The notes below the pieces were generated by a model. It had not been told where the DNA came from, searched no databases, and saw only the letters and a program-made list of their open reading frames with translations. From positions 124,001-188,000 of the forward strand of contig NZ_JACHLK010000010.1 of assembly GCF_014207955.1 (NCBI RefSeq): 64,000 bases of DNA, read 5' to 3'. The stretch comes from Acidovorax soli. GTDB taxonomy: Bacteria > Pseudomonadota > Gammaproteobacteria > Burkholderiales > Burkholderiaceae_C. Below, piece by piece: positions 31,832 through 40,615 of this stretch (positions within the stretch are counted from its first letter, which is position 1; the number at the start of each line of letters is the position of its first letter). A program made the translations under genes and the position numbers.

Positions 31832-32815
31832 TCATTCCAGCTGGATGCCGGTGCTGGTCACCAGGCCGCGCCAGCGTTCCTGGTCCTGCTGCACCAGCCG
31901 GGCCAGCACCAGGCCGTCCTCGTAGCGGGGCACCACCTCCAGCCGCCGGGCGGCGGCCTGCATTTCGGGCGCGGCCATGGCGCGGTGTACCTCGCCGCCC
32001 AGCCGCCCGACGGTGGCGGCGGGCACCTTGGCCGATGCGAACAGTCCGTACCACTCCACCAGTTGCAGGCCGGGGTGGCCGGCTTCGGCGAAGGTGGGCA
32101 CCTCGGGCAGGCTGGCCAGGCGCTGCGGGCTGGTCACCGCCAGGATGCGGATGCGGCCCGCGCGGTGGTACTCCAGCATGGTGGGCAGTGGGTTGAAAGT
32201 GCAGGCCACCTGGCCGCCCATCAGGTCCTGCAGGCCGGGCACCACACCCCGGTAGGGCACGTGCACCCACGGAGCGCCCAGTTCCCGGCCTGCCATGGTG
32301 CCCAGGAAGTGCGGCCCGCTGCCGGGGCCGGGCGTGGCATAGGTGGCGGCCGACGGGTTGGCCCTGGCCCAGGCCATGAAGGAGGCCAGGCTGGTGTGCG
32401 GCGAGTTGCCGTTGACCGCCAGCGCGAAGGAGTGGTCGCACACGCAGGCCACCGGCACGAAGTCGCGCTGCGTGTCGTACATGGGTTTCCTGTACAGCTG
32501 GGGCACCAGCGTCATCACCGACGATGGGGTGAGCAGCAGGGCCGTGCCGTCGGGCGCCGCCAGGCGCACCGCATCGGCCGCCAGCTGGCCGGAGGCCCCG
32601 GTCTTGTTCTCCACCACATAGCCGCCGCTGGCGTCGGCCAGTTGCTGCGCCAGCGCGCGGCCCAGGCTGTCGGCCGTGCCGCCCGCCGGAAAGCCGACGA
32701 ACAGCTTGCGCATGCCGGCAGGCGACTGGGCCCATGCGGGGCGCATGAGGGTGGTGGCGGCCAGGGCTGTGCCTGCGGCCAGCAGGCTGCGTCGGGGGTA
32801 CAAGTGGGGTTGCAT
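31832..32815 (-). CDS. Bug/TctC-family periplasmic binding protein
   Basis: The 327-residue receptor has a Tat-like signal (PRRSLLAAGTALAATTLMRPAWAQ). Bug motifs are KLFVGFPAGGTADSLGRAL, VVENKTGASGQL, VPYRGVVPGLQDLMGGQV and LPEVPTFAEAG. Its start is 39 bp after the end of the FAD monooxygenase gene, which suggests it supplies that enzyme's aromatic substrate. Confidence 0.92.
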   Translation of the reverse strand: MQPHLYPRRSLLAAGTALAATTLMRPAWAQSPAGMRKLFVGFPAGGTADSLGRALAQQLADASGGYVVENKTGASGQLAADAVRLAAPDGTALLLTPSSVMTLVPQLYRKPMYDTQRDFVPVACVCDHSFALAVNGNSPHTSLASFMAWARANPSAATYATPGPGSGPHFLGTMAGRELGAPWVHVPYRGVVPGLQDLMGGQVACTFNPLPTMLEYHRAGRIRILAVTSPQRLASLPEVPTFAEAGHPGLQLVEWYGLFASAKVPAATVGRLGGEVHRAMAAPEMQAAARRLEVVPRYEDGLVLARLVQQDQERWRGLVTSTGIQLE

Positions 32816-32854
32816 GCAGTCTGTCTCCGTCGTTGTGTCTGTTGTCGCGGGCGC

Positions 32855-34456
32855 TCAGAGCGCCGGGGCGGGCTGCCGGTCGAGCTGATCGCAGGCGCGC
32901 TGCAGCAGCGCGCCGGTCTGCTCGGCGCCGTGTGCAATGCCCTGCACGATGTGGTCGGGCCGCACCAGCGCGGCGCTGCAGCCATGCTGGGCGAACCAGC
33001 GCGCGAGGATGCCGTCGGCCTCGTGCAGCACCTGCACGCCGTCTGCCTGGGGCAAGGGGGCGATGCTGGCCACCTGCGCCTGCAGCCGGCGCAAGGCGGC
33101 TGCCCATGGCGCCATCTGCTCCGCCGTGGGGGCATCGCGCAGTACCAGCACGTAGCCATGGCCGAGCAGGTCGTCCATCATCTGCTCGTGGCCCGCATCG
33201 CCGATGCGGCACACGGGCTGCGGAAACGGCGTGCCCATGGGCAGCTGGTCGCGGTCGATCAGGCCGTGGTGGATGCCTGGCAGCAGGCTTTGGCGCAGCT
33301 GCACCCGCACCTGGTGGCCCTGCTGGGCGCGCAGCGCTTCGTCACGCTCGCGGGCGCGGCCTGCGTCGCGCTCGCAGATGATCTGGCCCAGGCGCTTGAC
33401 GGTGGCCGTCACGGCCTCCACCTGCGGGCCGCGCTCGGCGCCATAGCTGTCCAGCAGCCCATCGTCCGCATGGCCCTTGAGCACCCAGTCGAGCTTCCAG
33501 GCCAGGTTGGCCGCGTCGCGCAGGCCCTGGCACATGCCCTGGGCCAGGAAGGGCGGCATCTGGTGGGCGCTGTCGCCGGCCAGCAGCACCGGGCCCTGGC
33601 GCCATTGTTCCAGCACCACGGCATGGAAACGGTAGGTCGCCGCGCGCCAGATGCGGGCCTCGCCCGGTGCCAGCCAGGGCGACAGCAGTTGCCATATGGC
33701 TTCTGGCGGCATCTCGCGCCGTTCAGCCTCGTGCGGCAGCAGCAGGAACTCCCAGCGCCGGTGCGTGCCCGGGCCCACCACATAGGTGCAGGGGCGCGCG
33801 GGGTTGCAGTACTGGATGTTGGTGTCCGGCAGCCGGGCCAGTACGGACTCTTCCACATGCATGTCCACCACGATCCAGGGCTCGTCGAAGTCCAGGCTCT
33901 TGAGGCGCAGGCCCAGCCGCTTGCGTGTGGGGCTGGTACCGCCATCGCAGGCGACCACATAGCGTGCGTTCACTGTGTGCTGGCGGCCGTCGGATGCCTG
34001 CACCGTGAGCACGGCGCCATCGGCTGCGGCCTCTTGTACGGCGGTGACTTCATGGCCCAGGTGCACCTCGACATGGGGCAGGGCGCGCACGGCGGCACGC
34101 AGCGCCGTCTCCAGCGCCGGCTGGTTGAAGGTGTAGGAGGGCGCCCAGGCCAGCGGGTAGGGCGCTGGCCCCATGTCGAAGTGCTGGATGGGCTGGCCAT
34201 CGGCGCCCTGGTAGATGGTGGGGCGGTAGGGCGTGATGTGCGCCGCCAGCGCGCCGGCAATGCCGATCTGCTGGAAGGTGCGCATGGCCTCGTGGTCCAG
34301 CGCGAAGGCGCGGGGCAGGGGATAGATCTGTTCGGACTTGTCGAACACTGCCACACGGCAGCCGCGCTGGCCCAGCAGGGCGGCCAGGCTGGCACCCACC
34401 GGGCCGAAGCCGATGATCGCAACGTCTGTGGAGGCGGAAGGGGGCAGGGAAGTCAT
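32855..34456 (-). CDS. FAD-dependent aromatic monooxygenase, MhpA/PHBH-like
   Basis: The 533-residue protein is a group A flavoprotein hydroxylase with three signature motifs. GFGPVGASLAALL (near residues 17-29) binds the ADP moiety. A DG motif reads VVACDGGTSPTRKRLGL, and the GD motif is VLLAGDSAHQMPPFLAQGM. A short C-terminal thioredoxin-like tail follows, as in 3-(3-hydroxyphenyl)propionate hydroxylase (MhpA). Such enzymes hydroxylate a phenolic ring, giving a catechol- or hydroquinone-type product. The ATG at 34456 is preferred over a TTG/ATG nine codons upstream. It is divergent from the MDR dehydrogenase across an operator-rich 208-bp region. Confidence 0.88.
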   Translation of the reverse strand: MTSLPPSASTDVAIIGFGPVGASLAALLGQRGCRVAVFDKSEQIYPLPRAFALDHEAMRTFQQIGIAGALAAHITPYRPTIYQGADGQPIQHFDMGPAPYPLAWAPSYTFNQPALETALRAAVRALPHVEVHLGHEVTAVQEAAADGAVLTVQASDGRQHTVNARYVVACDGGTSPTRKRLGLRLKSLDFDEPWIVVDMHVEESVLARLPDTNIQYCNPARPCTYVVGPGTHRRWEFLLLPHEAERREMPPEAIWQLLSPWLAPGEARIWRAATYRFHAVVLEQWRQGPVLLAGDSAHQMPPFLAQGMCQGLRDAANLAWKLDWVLKGHADDGLLDSYGAERGPQVEAVTATVKRLGQIICERDAGRARERDEALRAQQGHQVRVQLRQSLLPGIHHGLIDRDQLPMGTPFPQPVCRIGDAGHEQMMDDLLGHGYVLVLRDAPTAEQMAPWAAALRRLQAQVASIAPLPQADGVQVLHEADGILARWFAQHGCSAALVRPDHIVQGIAHGAEQTGALLQRACDQLDRQPAPAL

Positions 34457-34548
34457 GGGTGGTTTCCAAAGAAGCTGGCACAACCCTCGTGGCGCCTTCC
34501 GGGGCAGGCTGGGTTGCGTTAGTCACCTTGGTGCAATAAAACAAAATT

Positions 34549-34647
34549 GTGCATAAAAAATTGAAATGTGCATTCAGGGTTGATCCCGATGCCGGTCTGC
34601 TGTGGTGAATGAAAAATGCATAAAAACAATTTTGTGCATTTATGCAT
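34549..34647. promoter_or_regulatory. ATGCAT/GTGCAT operator array between divergent catabolic genes
   Basis: Boxes lie at GTGCAT 34549-34554, GTGCAT 34568-34573, ATGCAT 34616-34621, GTGCAT 34634-34639 and ATGCAT 34642-34647. The main pairs are 18-19 bp apart in A/T-rich DNA. The same boxes recur at the GntR gene start (37081) and in the palindrome at 37984-38023. They are the likely binding sites of that GntR regulator. Confidence 0.6.
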
Positions 34648-34664
34648 TCAACCAAGGAGACGAC

Positions 34665-35774
34665 ATGTCGATGATGAAAGCGGCCCGCCTGCACCAGGTC
34701 GGGGCTCCCATGGAGATCGAACAGCTGCCCATCCCCACGCCTGCGGCCAACGACGTGGTGGTGCGTGTGCGCGCCTGCGGCATCGTGCCCAACCTGGGCA
34801 ACATCCTGGCCAACTGGACCACCTGGTTCCCCGAGCTGCCGCTGCCCCCGCTGCCCGCCGTCTTCGGCCTGGACCCGGCGGGCGAGATCACGGCGGTGGG
34901 CTCCCATGTGCATGCCTGGAAGCCCGGCGACCGGGTGTACGTGAACCCCGGCCTGTACTGCGGCGGCTGCCGTGCCTGCCGCAGCGGTGATCTGATCAAC
35001 TGCACGCACTATGCGTTCAGCGGCTACTTCGGTTTCTCGCAGAATTCGCTCAAGCTGTACAAGAACTACCCGGGCGGAGGCCTGGCCGAGTACATGCTGG
35101 CGCCGCAGTACGCGCTGGTGAAGCTGCCCGACAACGTGGGCTTCAACGAAGCCGCGCGCTTCGGCTACCTGGGCACCATGTATTCGGCCATGCGCAAGGC
35201 CGGCATGGGGCCGGGCAAGAGCATGCTGGTCAACGGCATCAGCGGCACCCTGGGCATTGGAGGGGCGCTGTTCGGCCTGGCCATGGGGGTTACGCGCATC
35301 CTGGGCACGGGCCGCAACCAGGCCCTGCTGGACCGGGTCAAGGCGCTGGCGCCGGACCGCATCGAGGTGTTCTCCAACGCCGATGGCGGGGCCATCGACA
35401 CCTGGGTGAAGTCGCGCACCGAGGGCCTGGGCGTGGATGCCTTCTTCGACGCGCTGGGCCCCGGGGCCGCGCACGAGACGCTGCAGCAGGGCGTGCGTGC
35501 GCTCAAGCGCGGCGGGCGGGCCTACAACATTGGGGCCATTGCCGGTATGGTGGGCATGGACCTGCACACCATGATGGACGAGCAGCAGTCCATCGAAGGA
35601 TCGGCCTGGTTCACCGCCGGCGAAGGGCAGGACATGGCCGACATGGCCGAGGCCGGCACGCTGGACCTCTCGGTCTTCGAGCATGTGTGCCACCCGCTGG
35701 AGCGCATCAACGAGGCGATCTCGGGCATTGCCTCGCGCAATGGCGGGTTCAGCAATTTCGTCATAAACCCCTAA
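34665..35774 (+). CDS. MDR-superfamily zinc-binding dehydrogenase with an altered catalytic site
   Basis: The 369-residue medium-chain dehydrogenase/reductase has a GroES-like domain and a Rossmann domain (ISGTLGIGGALFGLAMGV). The four structural-zinc cysteines are present: Cys99, Cys102, Cys105 and Cys113 (YCGGCRACRSGDLINC). The first catalytic-zinc ligand is seen (Cys38, RACGIV). However, the usual GHE motif is replaced by FGLDPAGE, so the catalytic zinc site looks incomplete. AAGGAGA lies before the ATG at 34665. It is the first gene to the right of the operator region. It probably oxidises or reduces an intermediate of the aromatic pathway. Confidence 0.85.
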   Translation: MSMMKAARLHQVGAPMEIEQLPIPTPAANDVVVRVRACGIVPNLGNILANWTTWFPELPLPPLPAVFGLDPAGEITAVGSHVHAWKPGDRVYVNPGLYCGGCRACRSGDLINCTHYAFSGYFGFSQNSLKLYKNYPGGGLAEYMLAPQYALVKLPDNVGFNEAARFGYLGTMYSAMRKAGMGPGKSMLVNGISGTLGIGGALFGLAMGVTRILGTGRNQALLDRVKALAPDRIEVFSNADGGAIDTWVKSRTEGLGVDAFFDALGPGAAHETLQQGVRALKRGGRAYNIGAIAGMVGMDLHTMMDEQQSIEGSAWFTAGEGQDMADMAEAGTLDLSVFEHVCHPLERINEAISGIASRNGGFSNFVINP

Positions 35775-35870
35775 CCCCCTGAGGCGCTTCGCGCCATCCC
35801 CCCAGGGGGACGCCGCCCCTGCGGCGGGGGGGCCTTGCAGGGCGGCCCTGGCCTGTGCCGTGCGTTTGCG
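35775..35870. repeat. Comamonadaceae-type intergenic palindromic repeat, simple copy
   Basis: CCCCCTGAGGCGCTTCGCGCC begins at about 35775, followed by a CCCCCC..GGGGG hairpin, a CGCCGCCCCTGCGGCG hairpin and GGGGGGCCTTGCAGGGCGGCC. The same ordered blocks occur at about 47977-48175. It occupies most of the gap between the dehydrogenase and cupin genes and may act as a terminator-like or REP-like element. Confidence 0.6.
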
Positions 35871-35908
35871 GGGGCTGCGCGCAATAACTTCAACTGGAGG
35901 TAATCGTT

Positions 35909-36448
35909 ATGCAGATCAGAAGAGTCGTGGCGGGGGTCGGTGGGGATGGCCGCTCGCAGGTGTTTGCGGATGGGGCGGCGCCGCGGGCGGTGGCGTTCGA
36001 GAGTGCGCAGGGCTTTGCTGCGGCGCTGCTGTGGGCCACGTCGGCGCGCGAGGCGCTGGGCCGGGGGGCGGTGGCCGACCGCACCGGGCAGACGGGCTTT
36101 GTGCCCGGGGTGGGGGAGACGCTGCTGATGTTCGTCACCTTTCCACCGGACTCGGTGATGATGCGCGCCGACTTCGACGGCGCGGCTTTCGGTGCGGAGT
36201 TTGCGCAGAAGGTGCCGGGCCTGGCCGAGCGCTTCGAGCCCGACTGCCCCGGCATGCACACCACCGACAGCATCGACTACGACGTGGTACTGGACGGCGA
36301 GATCACGCTGGAGCTGGACGATGGCGCGCAGGTGCTGCTGCGCCGGCACGACGTGGCGGTACAGCATGGCAACCGCCATGCCTGGCGCAACCACACGGAC
36401 CGGCCTGCCACCATGCTGTTCGTGCTGATGGGGGCGCGCCGGGCATAG
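35909..36448 (+). CDS. Cupin-domain protein
   Basis: The 179-residue protein has a C-terminal cupin barrel (about residues 105-175): DYDVVLDGEITLELDDGAQVLLRRHDVAVQHGNRHAWRN. The conserved G(X)5..D and H..W pattern is present, but the first motif lacks the usual HxH. The N-terminal 100 residues resemble the leader domain of homologous cupins beside aromatic catabolic genes. It may be a small dioxygenase or isomerase, or a sensor. It shares direction and probably transcript with the MDR gene. Confidence 0.82.
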   Translation: MQIRRVVAGVGGDGRSQVFADGAAPRAVAFESAQGFAAALLWATSAREALGRGAVADRTGQTGFVPGVGETLLMFVTFPPDSVMMRADFDGAAFGAEFAQKVPGLAERFEPDCPGMHTTDSIDYDVVLDGEITLELDDGAQVLLRRHDVAVQHGNRHAWRNHTDRPATMLFVLMGARRA

Positions 36449-36458
36449 GCCCAGGGTT

Positions 36459-37046
36459 TCAGGCCTGTGGCTGGCGGGCAGCCCGCAGCCCGCGGATCTC
36501 GTCGAGCAAGTCCACCAGGCCGGCCTGGATGAACTCCAGCGTGGGCGCATCGGTCAGGCGCCCGTCCTGGATGCGTGCCGCCACGCCTGCGATGGCGATG
36601 TGCTGGCGCACCAGGGAGCGTGCCAGCGTGGCGGCCAGCGCGTCGCGGATCTGGGCCTGGGCGCGCACGCCGCCGGCCGTGCCTGGCGATGCCGTCATCA
36701 CCAGCGCCGGCTTGCCCTTGAGCGGCGAGGCGAATCCTGGGCGCGAGGCCCAGTCGATGGCGTTCTTGAGCACACCTGGGATGCCGTAGTTGTACTCGGG
36801 CGAGCAGATCACCAGGCCATCAGCGCTGGCGATGGCGGCCTTGAGCGCTGCCACCGGGGCTGGCGGGGTGTCGCCATCCAGGTCGGCGTTGTACATGGGG
36901 ACCTCGTCCAGCGGAAAGAGTTCCAGCGTCGCCGTGGGCGGCAGCAGCGGGTGCAGGCTGCGCAGCACGGCCGTGCAGTGCGAGGCGCGGCGGATGCTGC
37001 CGGAGATGGCGACAAGGCGGACGGGGGCGTTCAGATCGGCGGTCAC
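36459..37046 (-). CDS. NADPH-dependent FMN reductase
   Basis: The 195-residue flavodoxin-like protein has the FMN phosphate loop SGSIRRASHCTAVLR near residue 15, ICSPEYNYGIPGVLKNAIDW and an LVMTASPGTAGG loop. These are typical of the NADPH-dependent FMN reductase family (PF03358). It could supply reduced flavin or reduce quinones. The GTG at 37046 is preceded by AAGGAG. Its start is 34 bp from the divergent GntR gene, so both share the operator at 37078-37089. Confidence 0.9.
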   Translation of the reverse strand: MTADLNAPVRLVAISGSIRRASHCTAVLRSLHPLLPPTATLELFPLDEVPMYNADLDGDTPPAPVAALKAAIASADGLVICSPEYNYGIPGVLKNAIDWASRPGFASPLKGKPALVMTASPGTAGGVRAQAQIRDALAATLARSLVRQHIAIAGVAARIQDGRLTDAPTLEFIQAGLVDLLDEIRGLRAARQPQA

Positions 37047-37077
37047 TAGGGTTTGCTCCTTCTTTCAATGGGGCGAG

Positions 37078-37089
37078 TTTATGCATAAA
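37078..37089. promoter_or_regulatory. Palindromic TTTATGCATAAA box over the GntR start codon
   Basis: A perfect 12-bp palindrome containing the ATGCAT core that recurs in the two other catabolic control regions. It spans the probable GntR start codon and lies between two divergent genes, which fits autoregulation. Confidence 0.5.
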
Positions 37090-37803
37090 ATTGAAATCAT
37101 GTATGAAAAAGAACAACCCACGCGTACACCCCCCCTGGTCGACCAGGCCTTCGCGCAACTGCGCCGCGATGTGCTGGGCGGCACCTATGGCGCGGGTGCC
37201 AAGCTCAAGCTCGATGAGCTGCAGACGGCCTATGGCTTCTCCAGCAGCCCGCTGCGCGAGGCCCTGAGCCGCCTGGCCCAGGAGGGCCTGATCCGCGCCG
37301 ACGAGCGGCGGGGTTTTCGGGTGGCGGCGATCTCGGCGGCGGACCTGGCCGACATCACGCGCATGCGCGTGATGCTCGACGTGCAGGCGCTGCGCGAGTC
37401 CATCGCCCATGGCGACGATGCATGGGAGGCGGCCGTGGTCGGCGCCTTCCACCGGCTCGAAAAGGTGGAAGCCCGCCTCGGCGATGGCCCCGTGGTGCTG
37501 GACGAGGGCTGGACCGACCTGCACACGGCCTACCACATGGCGCTCATCAGCGCCTGCCCGTCGGAGCGCCTGCGCACCTGGAGCGCCAGCCTGTTCGACC
37601 AGGCCGAGCGCTACCGCCGCTACTCGGCGCGCTTTCGCAAGACTTCGCGGCGCAAGTCCAACGAGCACCGCAAGCTCATGGACGCCACCTTGCGGCGCGA
37701 TGCGGACACCGCCAGCGCGCTGCTCGAAGAGCACATCCTGAGCACCGAGCGCAATGTGCTGGCTGTGCTCGACCAGGTGGAGCACCGCCAGCAGACGGGC
37801 TGA
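37081..37803 (+). CDS. GntR-family (FadR/FCD-type) transcriptional regulator
   Basis: The 240-residue protein has an N-terminal winged HTH (about residues 22-85: AFAQLRRDVLGGTYGAGAKL, SSSPLREALSRLAQEGLI). It also has a C-terminal all-helical FCD ligand domain (about 95-225), with the metal/ligand histidine pattern in LHTAYHMALISAC and NEHRKLMDATL. The ATG at 37081 is preceded by GGGGCGAG. A second ATG at 37099 lacks a ribosome site. The ATGCAT boxes around the MDR/monooxygenase, FMN reductase and FAH promoters make it the probable regulator of all of them. Confidence 0.9.
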   Translation: MHKIEIMYEKEQPTRTPPLVDQAFAQLRRDVLGGTYGAGAKLKLDELQTAYGFSSSPLREALSRLAQEGLIRADERRGFRVAAISAADLADITRMRVMLDVQALRESIAHGDDAWEAAVVGAFHRLEKVEARLGDGPVVLDEGWTDLHTAYHMALISACPSERLRTWSASLFDQAERYRRYSARFRKTSRRKSNEHRKLMDATLRRDADTASALLEEHILSTERNVLAVLDQVEHRQQTG

Positions 37804-37983
37804 ACCCGCTTCCTGCCACCTGGTGCTGCCCAACGCAGCGCCGCCCTCCCCAAGCCCCGCCGACGCGGGGCTTTGTCGTTCCGGGGCTCTCTCTCGCGTT
37901 TCCTCGCGCTTTCCAGGCCAGGGGCAGGGGCGATTCCATCCCCGCGGCTTGGTTCCAATTTTTGTGCTCGGTATAAACCACTA

Positions 37984-38023
37984 TGCATGAAGTTATTTTT
38001 ATGCATAAAAATAACTTCATGCA
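37984..38023. promoter_or_regulatory. Perfect 40-bp palindrome upstream of the FAH operon
   Basis: Every base from 37984 to 38023 is symmetric about the centre of ATGCAT at 38001-38006. The ends carry the same core (ATGCAT at 37983-37988, ATGCA at 38019-38023), giving three boxes 18 bp apart. It ends 71 bp before the FAH-family start codon. It is best read as a multi-site operator of the GntR regulator encoded just upstream. Confidence 0.75.
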
Positions 38024-38094
38024 CTGAACAAGGTGTGCCGGCAGATTGCCGGACAGCGTGCGTCCGATCACTCCCATCCCCTTGAAGGAAAACC

Positions 38095-38955
38095 ATGAAA
38101 CTGATGTCCTATTCGATCTCCGGCCGCGACACCTGGGGTGCCGTTGTCGGCAACGGCGTGGCCGAACTGGCTGCGCGCACCGGTCATGCCACGCTGGCCG
38201 ACTTCATCGCCAGCCCCGACTTCGCGCGCCGCGATGCGTTGGTGGCGGGCCTAGCTGCCGACGCACAGCTGTCCGATGTGGTCTTTCTGCCCGTGATCCC
38301 GCGCCCCGAAAAGATCGTCTGCGCCGTGCGCAACTACATGGACCACCACCAGGAAGTGCTGGCCGCCGGCATGCAGCGCGAGCTGTCGGAGCAGCCGCCG
38401 ATCTTTCTGCGCGTGTGGCGCTCGCAGACGCCGCACCAGGGGCCCATCGTGCGCCCGCATGTGTCGGAGTCGCTGGACTGGGAGGGCGAGCTGGCCGTCA
38501 TCATCGGCAAGCCCGGGCGCGGCATCGCCGAGGCCGATGCCTGGGACCATGTGGCCGGCTACAGCTGCTACAACGACGCCAGCGTGCGCGAGTGGCAGTT
38601 CCATGCCAAGCAGATCGCATCGGGCAAGAACTTCGAGTCCACCGGTGCCTTCGGCCCGTGGATGGTGACGGCCGACGAGATCGCCCCCGGCCGCGAGCTC
38701 AAGCTGGAGACGCGCCTGAACGGCGCCGTGGTGCAGTCCAGCCACACCGGGCACATGATCTTCTCCATCCCGCGGCTGATCGCCTATGCCTCCACCATCT
38801 TCACGCTGGTGCCGGGTGATGTGGTCATCACGGGCACGCCGGCCGGCGTGGGCTGGAGCAAGAAGCCCCCGCAGTTCATGAAGCCCGGCGATGTGGTGGA
38901 GGTGGAGATCGAAGCCATCGGCCTGCTGCGCAACCCGGTAGTCGCACAAGGCTGA
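38095..38955 (+). CDS. Fumarylacetoacetate hydrolase (FAH) family protein
   Basis: The 286-residue cytoplasmic enzyme has a C-terminal FAH domain (about residues 70-285). The metal ligands are Glu130, Glu132 (SLDWEGELAVIIG) and Asp161 (GYSCYNDAS), and GDVVITGTPAGVGW is near the end. Family members hydrolyse or isomerise ring-cleavage products such as fumarylpyruvate, or hydrate 2-oxopentenoates. AAGGAAAA lies before the ATG. It is the first gene of a five-gene run (FAH, Bug, DUF1185, quinone oxidoreductase, VOC) behind the 40-bp palindrome. Confidence 0.92.
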   Translation: MKLMSYSISGRDTWGAVVGNGVAELAARTGHATLADFIASPDFARRDALVAGLAADAQLSDVVFLPVIPRPEKIVCAVRNYMDHHQEVLAAGMQRELSEQPPIFLRVWRSQTPHQGPIVRPHVSESLDWEGELAVIIGKPGRGIAEADAWDHVAGYSCYNDASVREWQFHAKQIASGKNFESTGAFGPWMVTADEIAPGRELKLETRLNGAVVQSSHTGHMIFSIPRLIAYASTIFTLVPGDVVITGTPAGVGWSKKPPQFMKPGDVVEVEIEAIGLLRNPVVAQG

Positions 38956-39033
38956 GAACGGGCATCCATCCATTCACCTCACACGGGCAGAGCGCAGCCC
39001 CAAGACGGCCGCCGCCCCCTGGAGACAAGCACC

Positions 39034-40005
39034 ATGCACAGAAGACAGATCCTGGCCGCCTGCGGTGCGGCTGCCCTGGGGTGGCCTGCGCTGCCGGCCC
39101 TGGCCCAAGGCTACCCGGAGCGGGCCATCAAGCTCTACCAGGGCTTTGCGCCCGGCGGCAATGCCGACGCGATCGCCCGCGCCGTGGGCCTGGAGATGGG
39201 CAAGGCCCTGGGCCAGCCCGTAGTGGTGGAGGCGCAGTCCGGCGCGGGCGGCACCATCGCGGCCACCACCGTGGCGCGCGCCAAGCCCGACGGCTACACC
39301 CTGCTGCTGGCCACGGGCGGGCATGCGGTGGCGGGGGCGCTGTACAACACGTTGCCCTACAAGTCGGTGGCGGACTTCGAGATGGTCTCCACCGTCACCT
39401 TCTTCCCCTTCCTGGTGGTGGTGAATGCCAGCTCCAAGGTGCAGGGCCTGCGCGAGGTGCTGGCCAGTGCGCTGGCCGCGCCCGGCACCGTGGCCTACGG
39501 CACGGCCGGGGTCGGTTCCACCCACCATCTGGCGGGCGAGCTGCTGGCCAAGATGGCGCGCGTGAGCCTGATGCATGTGCCCTACCGGGGCGATGCAGCA
39601 TCGCTCACTGCCCTGCTGGGCGGTGAGGTGCCCTTCATCATCGCCCCGCCCACGGCCGTGATGTCCAACATCCAGGCGGGCAAGTTGCGCGCCATTGCCA
39701 CCACAGGCCCGCAGCGCTGGCCGGGCCTGCCCCATGTGCCCACCGTGGCCGAGCAGGGCGTGGCGGGCTACGACGTGCGCTCGTGGGCCGGCCTGCTGGC
39801 GCCTGCCGGCACGCCCCGGCTGGTAGTGGACCGCCTCAATGCCGAGGTGCTGCGCGCACTGCAGGCGCCGGCCGTGCGCCAGCGCCTGGAGGACATGGGC
39901 GGCGAGGCGCGCGGCAGCACGCCCGAGGAGATGAAGGCTATGGTGAGCCACGAGATCGACAAGTGGCAGCAGGTCGTGGCCGATGCCAAGATACCGAAAC
40001 AATGA
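39034..40005 (+). CDS. Bug/TctC-family periplasmic binding protein
   Basis: The 323-residue receptor has a signal (ILAACGAAALGWPALPALAQ). Bug motifs are AIKLYQGFAPGGNADAIAR, VVEAQSGAGGTIAA, DGYTLLLATGG, VPYRGDAASLTALLGGEV and LPHVPTVAEQGV. GGAGA lies before the ATG at 39034. It is the second gene of the FAH operon and probably delivers the aromatic substrate. Confidence 0.93.
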   Translation: MHRRQILAACGAAALGWPALPALAQGYPERAIKLYQGFAPGGNADAIARAVGLEMGKALGQPVVVEAQSGAGGTIAATTVARAKPDGYTLLLATGGHAVAGALYNTLPYKSVADFEMVSTVTFFPFLVVVNASSKVQGLREVLASALAAPGTVAYGTAGVGSTHHLAGELLAKMARVSLMHVPYRGDAASLTALLGGEVPFIIAPPTAVMSNIQAGKLRAIATTGPQRWPGLPHVPTVAEQGVAGYDVRSWAGLLAPAGTPRLVVDRLNAEVLRALQAPAVRQRLEDMGGEARGSTPEEMKAMVSHEIDKWQQVVADAKIPKQ

Positions 40006-40034
40006 AGCACCGATTTGACTGAAAGACCTTTCGC

Positions 40035-40613
40035 ATGAGCCTGATCGCCATCCGCAAACGCAGCCTGACCATCGAAACCGTGTACCACGAGGGCGGGCCC
40101 CCGGCCGACACGCCGCTGCGCGTGGCCTCCGCCTGCGCTGTGATTCGCAACCCCTACGCCGGCCGCTACGAGCCGGACCTGCTGCCCTTCATGGCCGAGC
40201 TGCGCAGCCTGGGCACCCTGCTGGCCGAGGAGCTGGTGGCCACGCTGGGCAAGGACAATGTGCAGGCCTACAGCAAGGCGGCCATCGTCGGCGTCAACGG
40301 CGAGCTGGAGCACGGCGCCGTCTGGCACGAGGCCGGTGGCTGGGCCATGCGCCAGGTGCTGGGCGAGCCCAAGGCCATCGTGCCGGCGGCCAAGGCCGTG
40401 GCGGCCACGGGCTACCGGCTCATGGTGCCGCTGCACTACATCCACGCGGCCTATGTGCGCAGCCACTTCAACAGCGCCGAGGTGGGCATCCAGGACGCGC
40501 CGCGCCCCGACGAGATCCTCTTCGCGCTGGTGATGGCCGATGGCGGGCGCATCCATTCGCGCCTGGGCGGGCTCACGCGCGAGCAGGTCTCGGTGCACGA
40601 CGGGCAGCGCTGA
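40035..40613 (+). CDS. DUF1185 ('amino acid synthesis', PF06684) family protein
   Basis: The 192-residue protein has the family pattern IRNPYAGRYEPDLLPFMAE, AYSKAAIVGVNGELEHGAVWHE, RLMVPLHYIHAAYVRSHFNSAEVGIQDAPRPDEI. The name comes from an old annotation. Its members usually lie in catabolic or oxygenase clusters and the reaction is unknown. It is 29 bp after the Bug gene and 2 bp before the quinone oxidoreductase gene. Confidence 0.88.
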   Translation: MSLIAIRKRSLTIETVYHEGGPPADTPLRVASACAVIRNPYAGRYEPDLLPFMAELRSLGTLLAEELVATLGKDNVQAYSKAAIVGVNGELEHGAVWHEAGGWAMRQVLGEPKAIVPAAKAVAATGYRLMVPLHYIHAAYVRSHFNSAEVGIQDAPRPDEILFALVMADGGRIHSRLGGLTREQVSVHDGQR

Positions 40614-40615
40614 AC

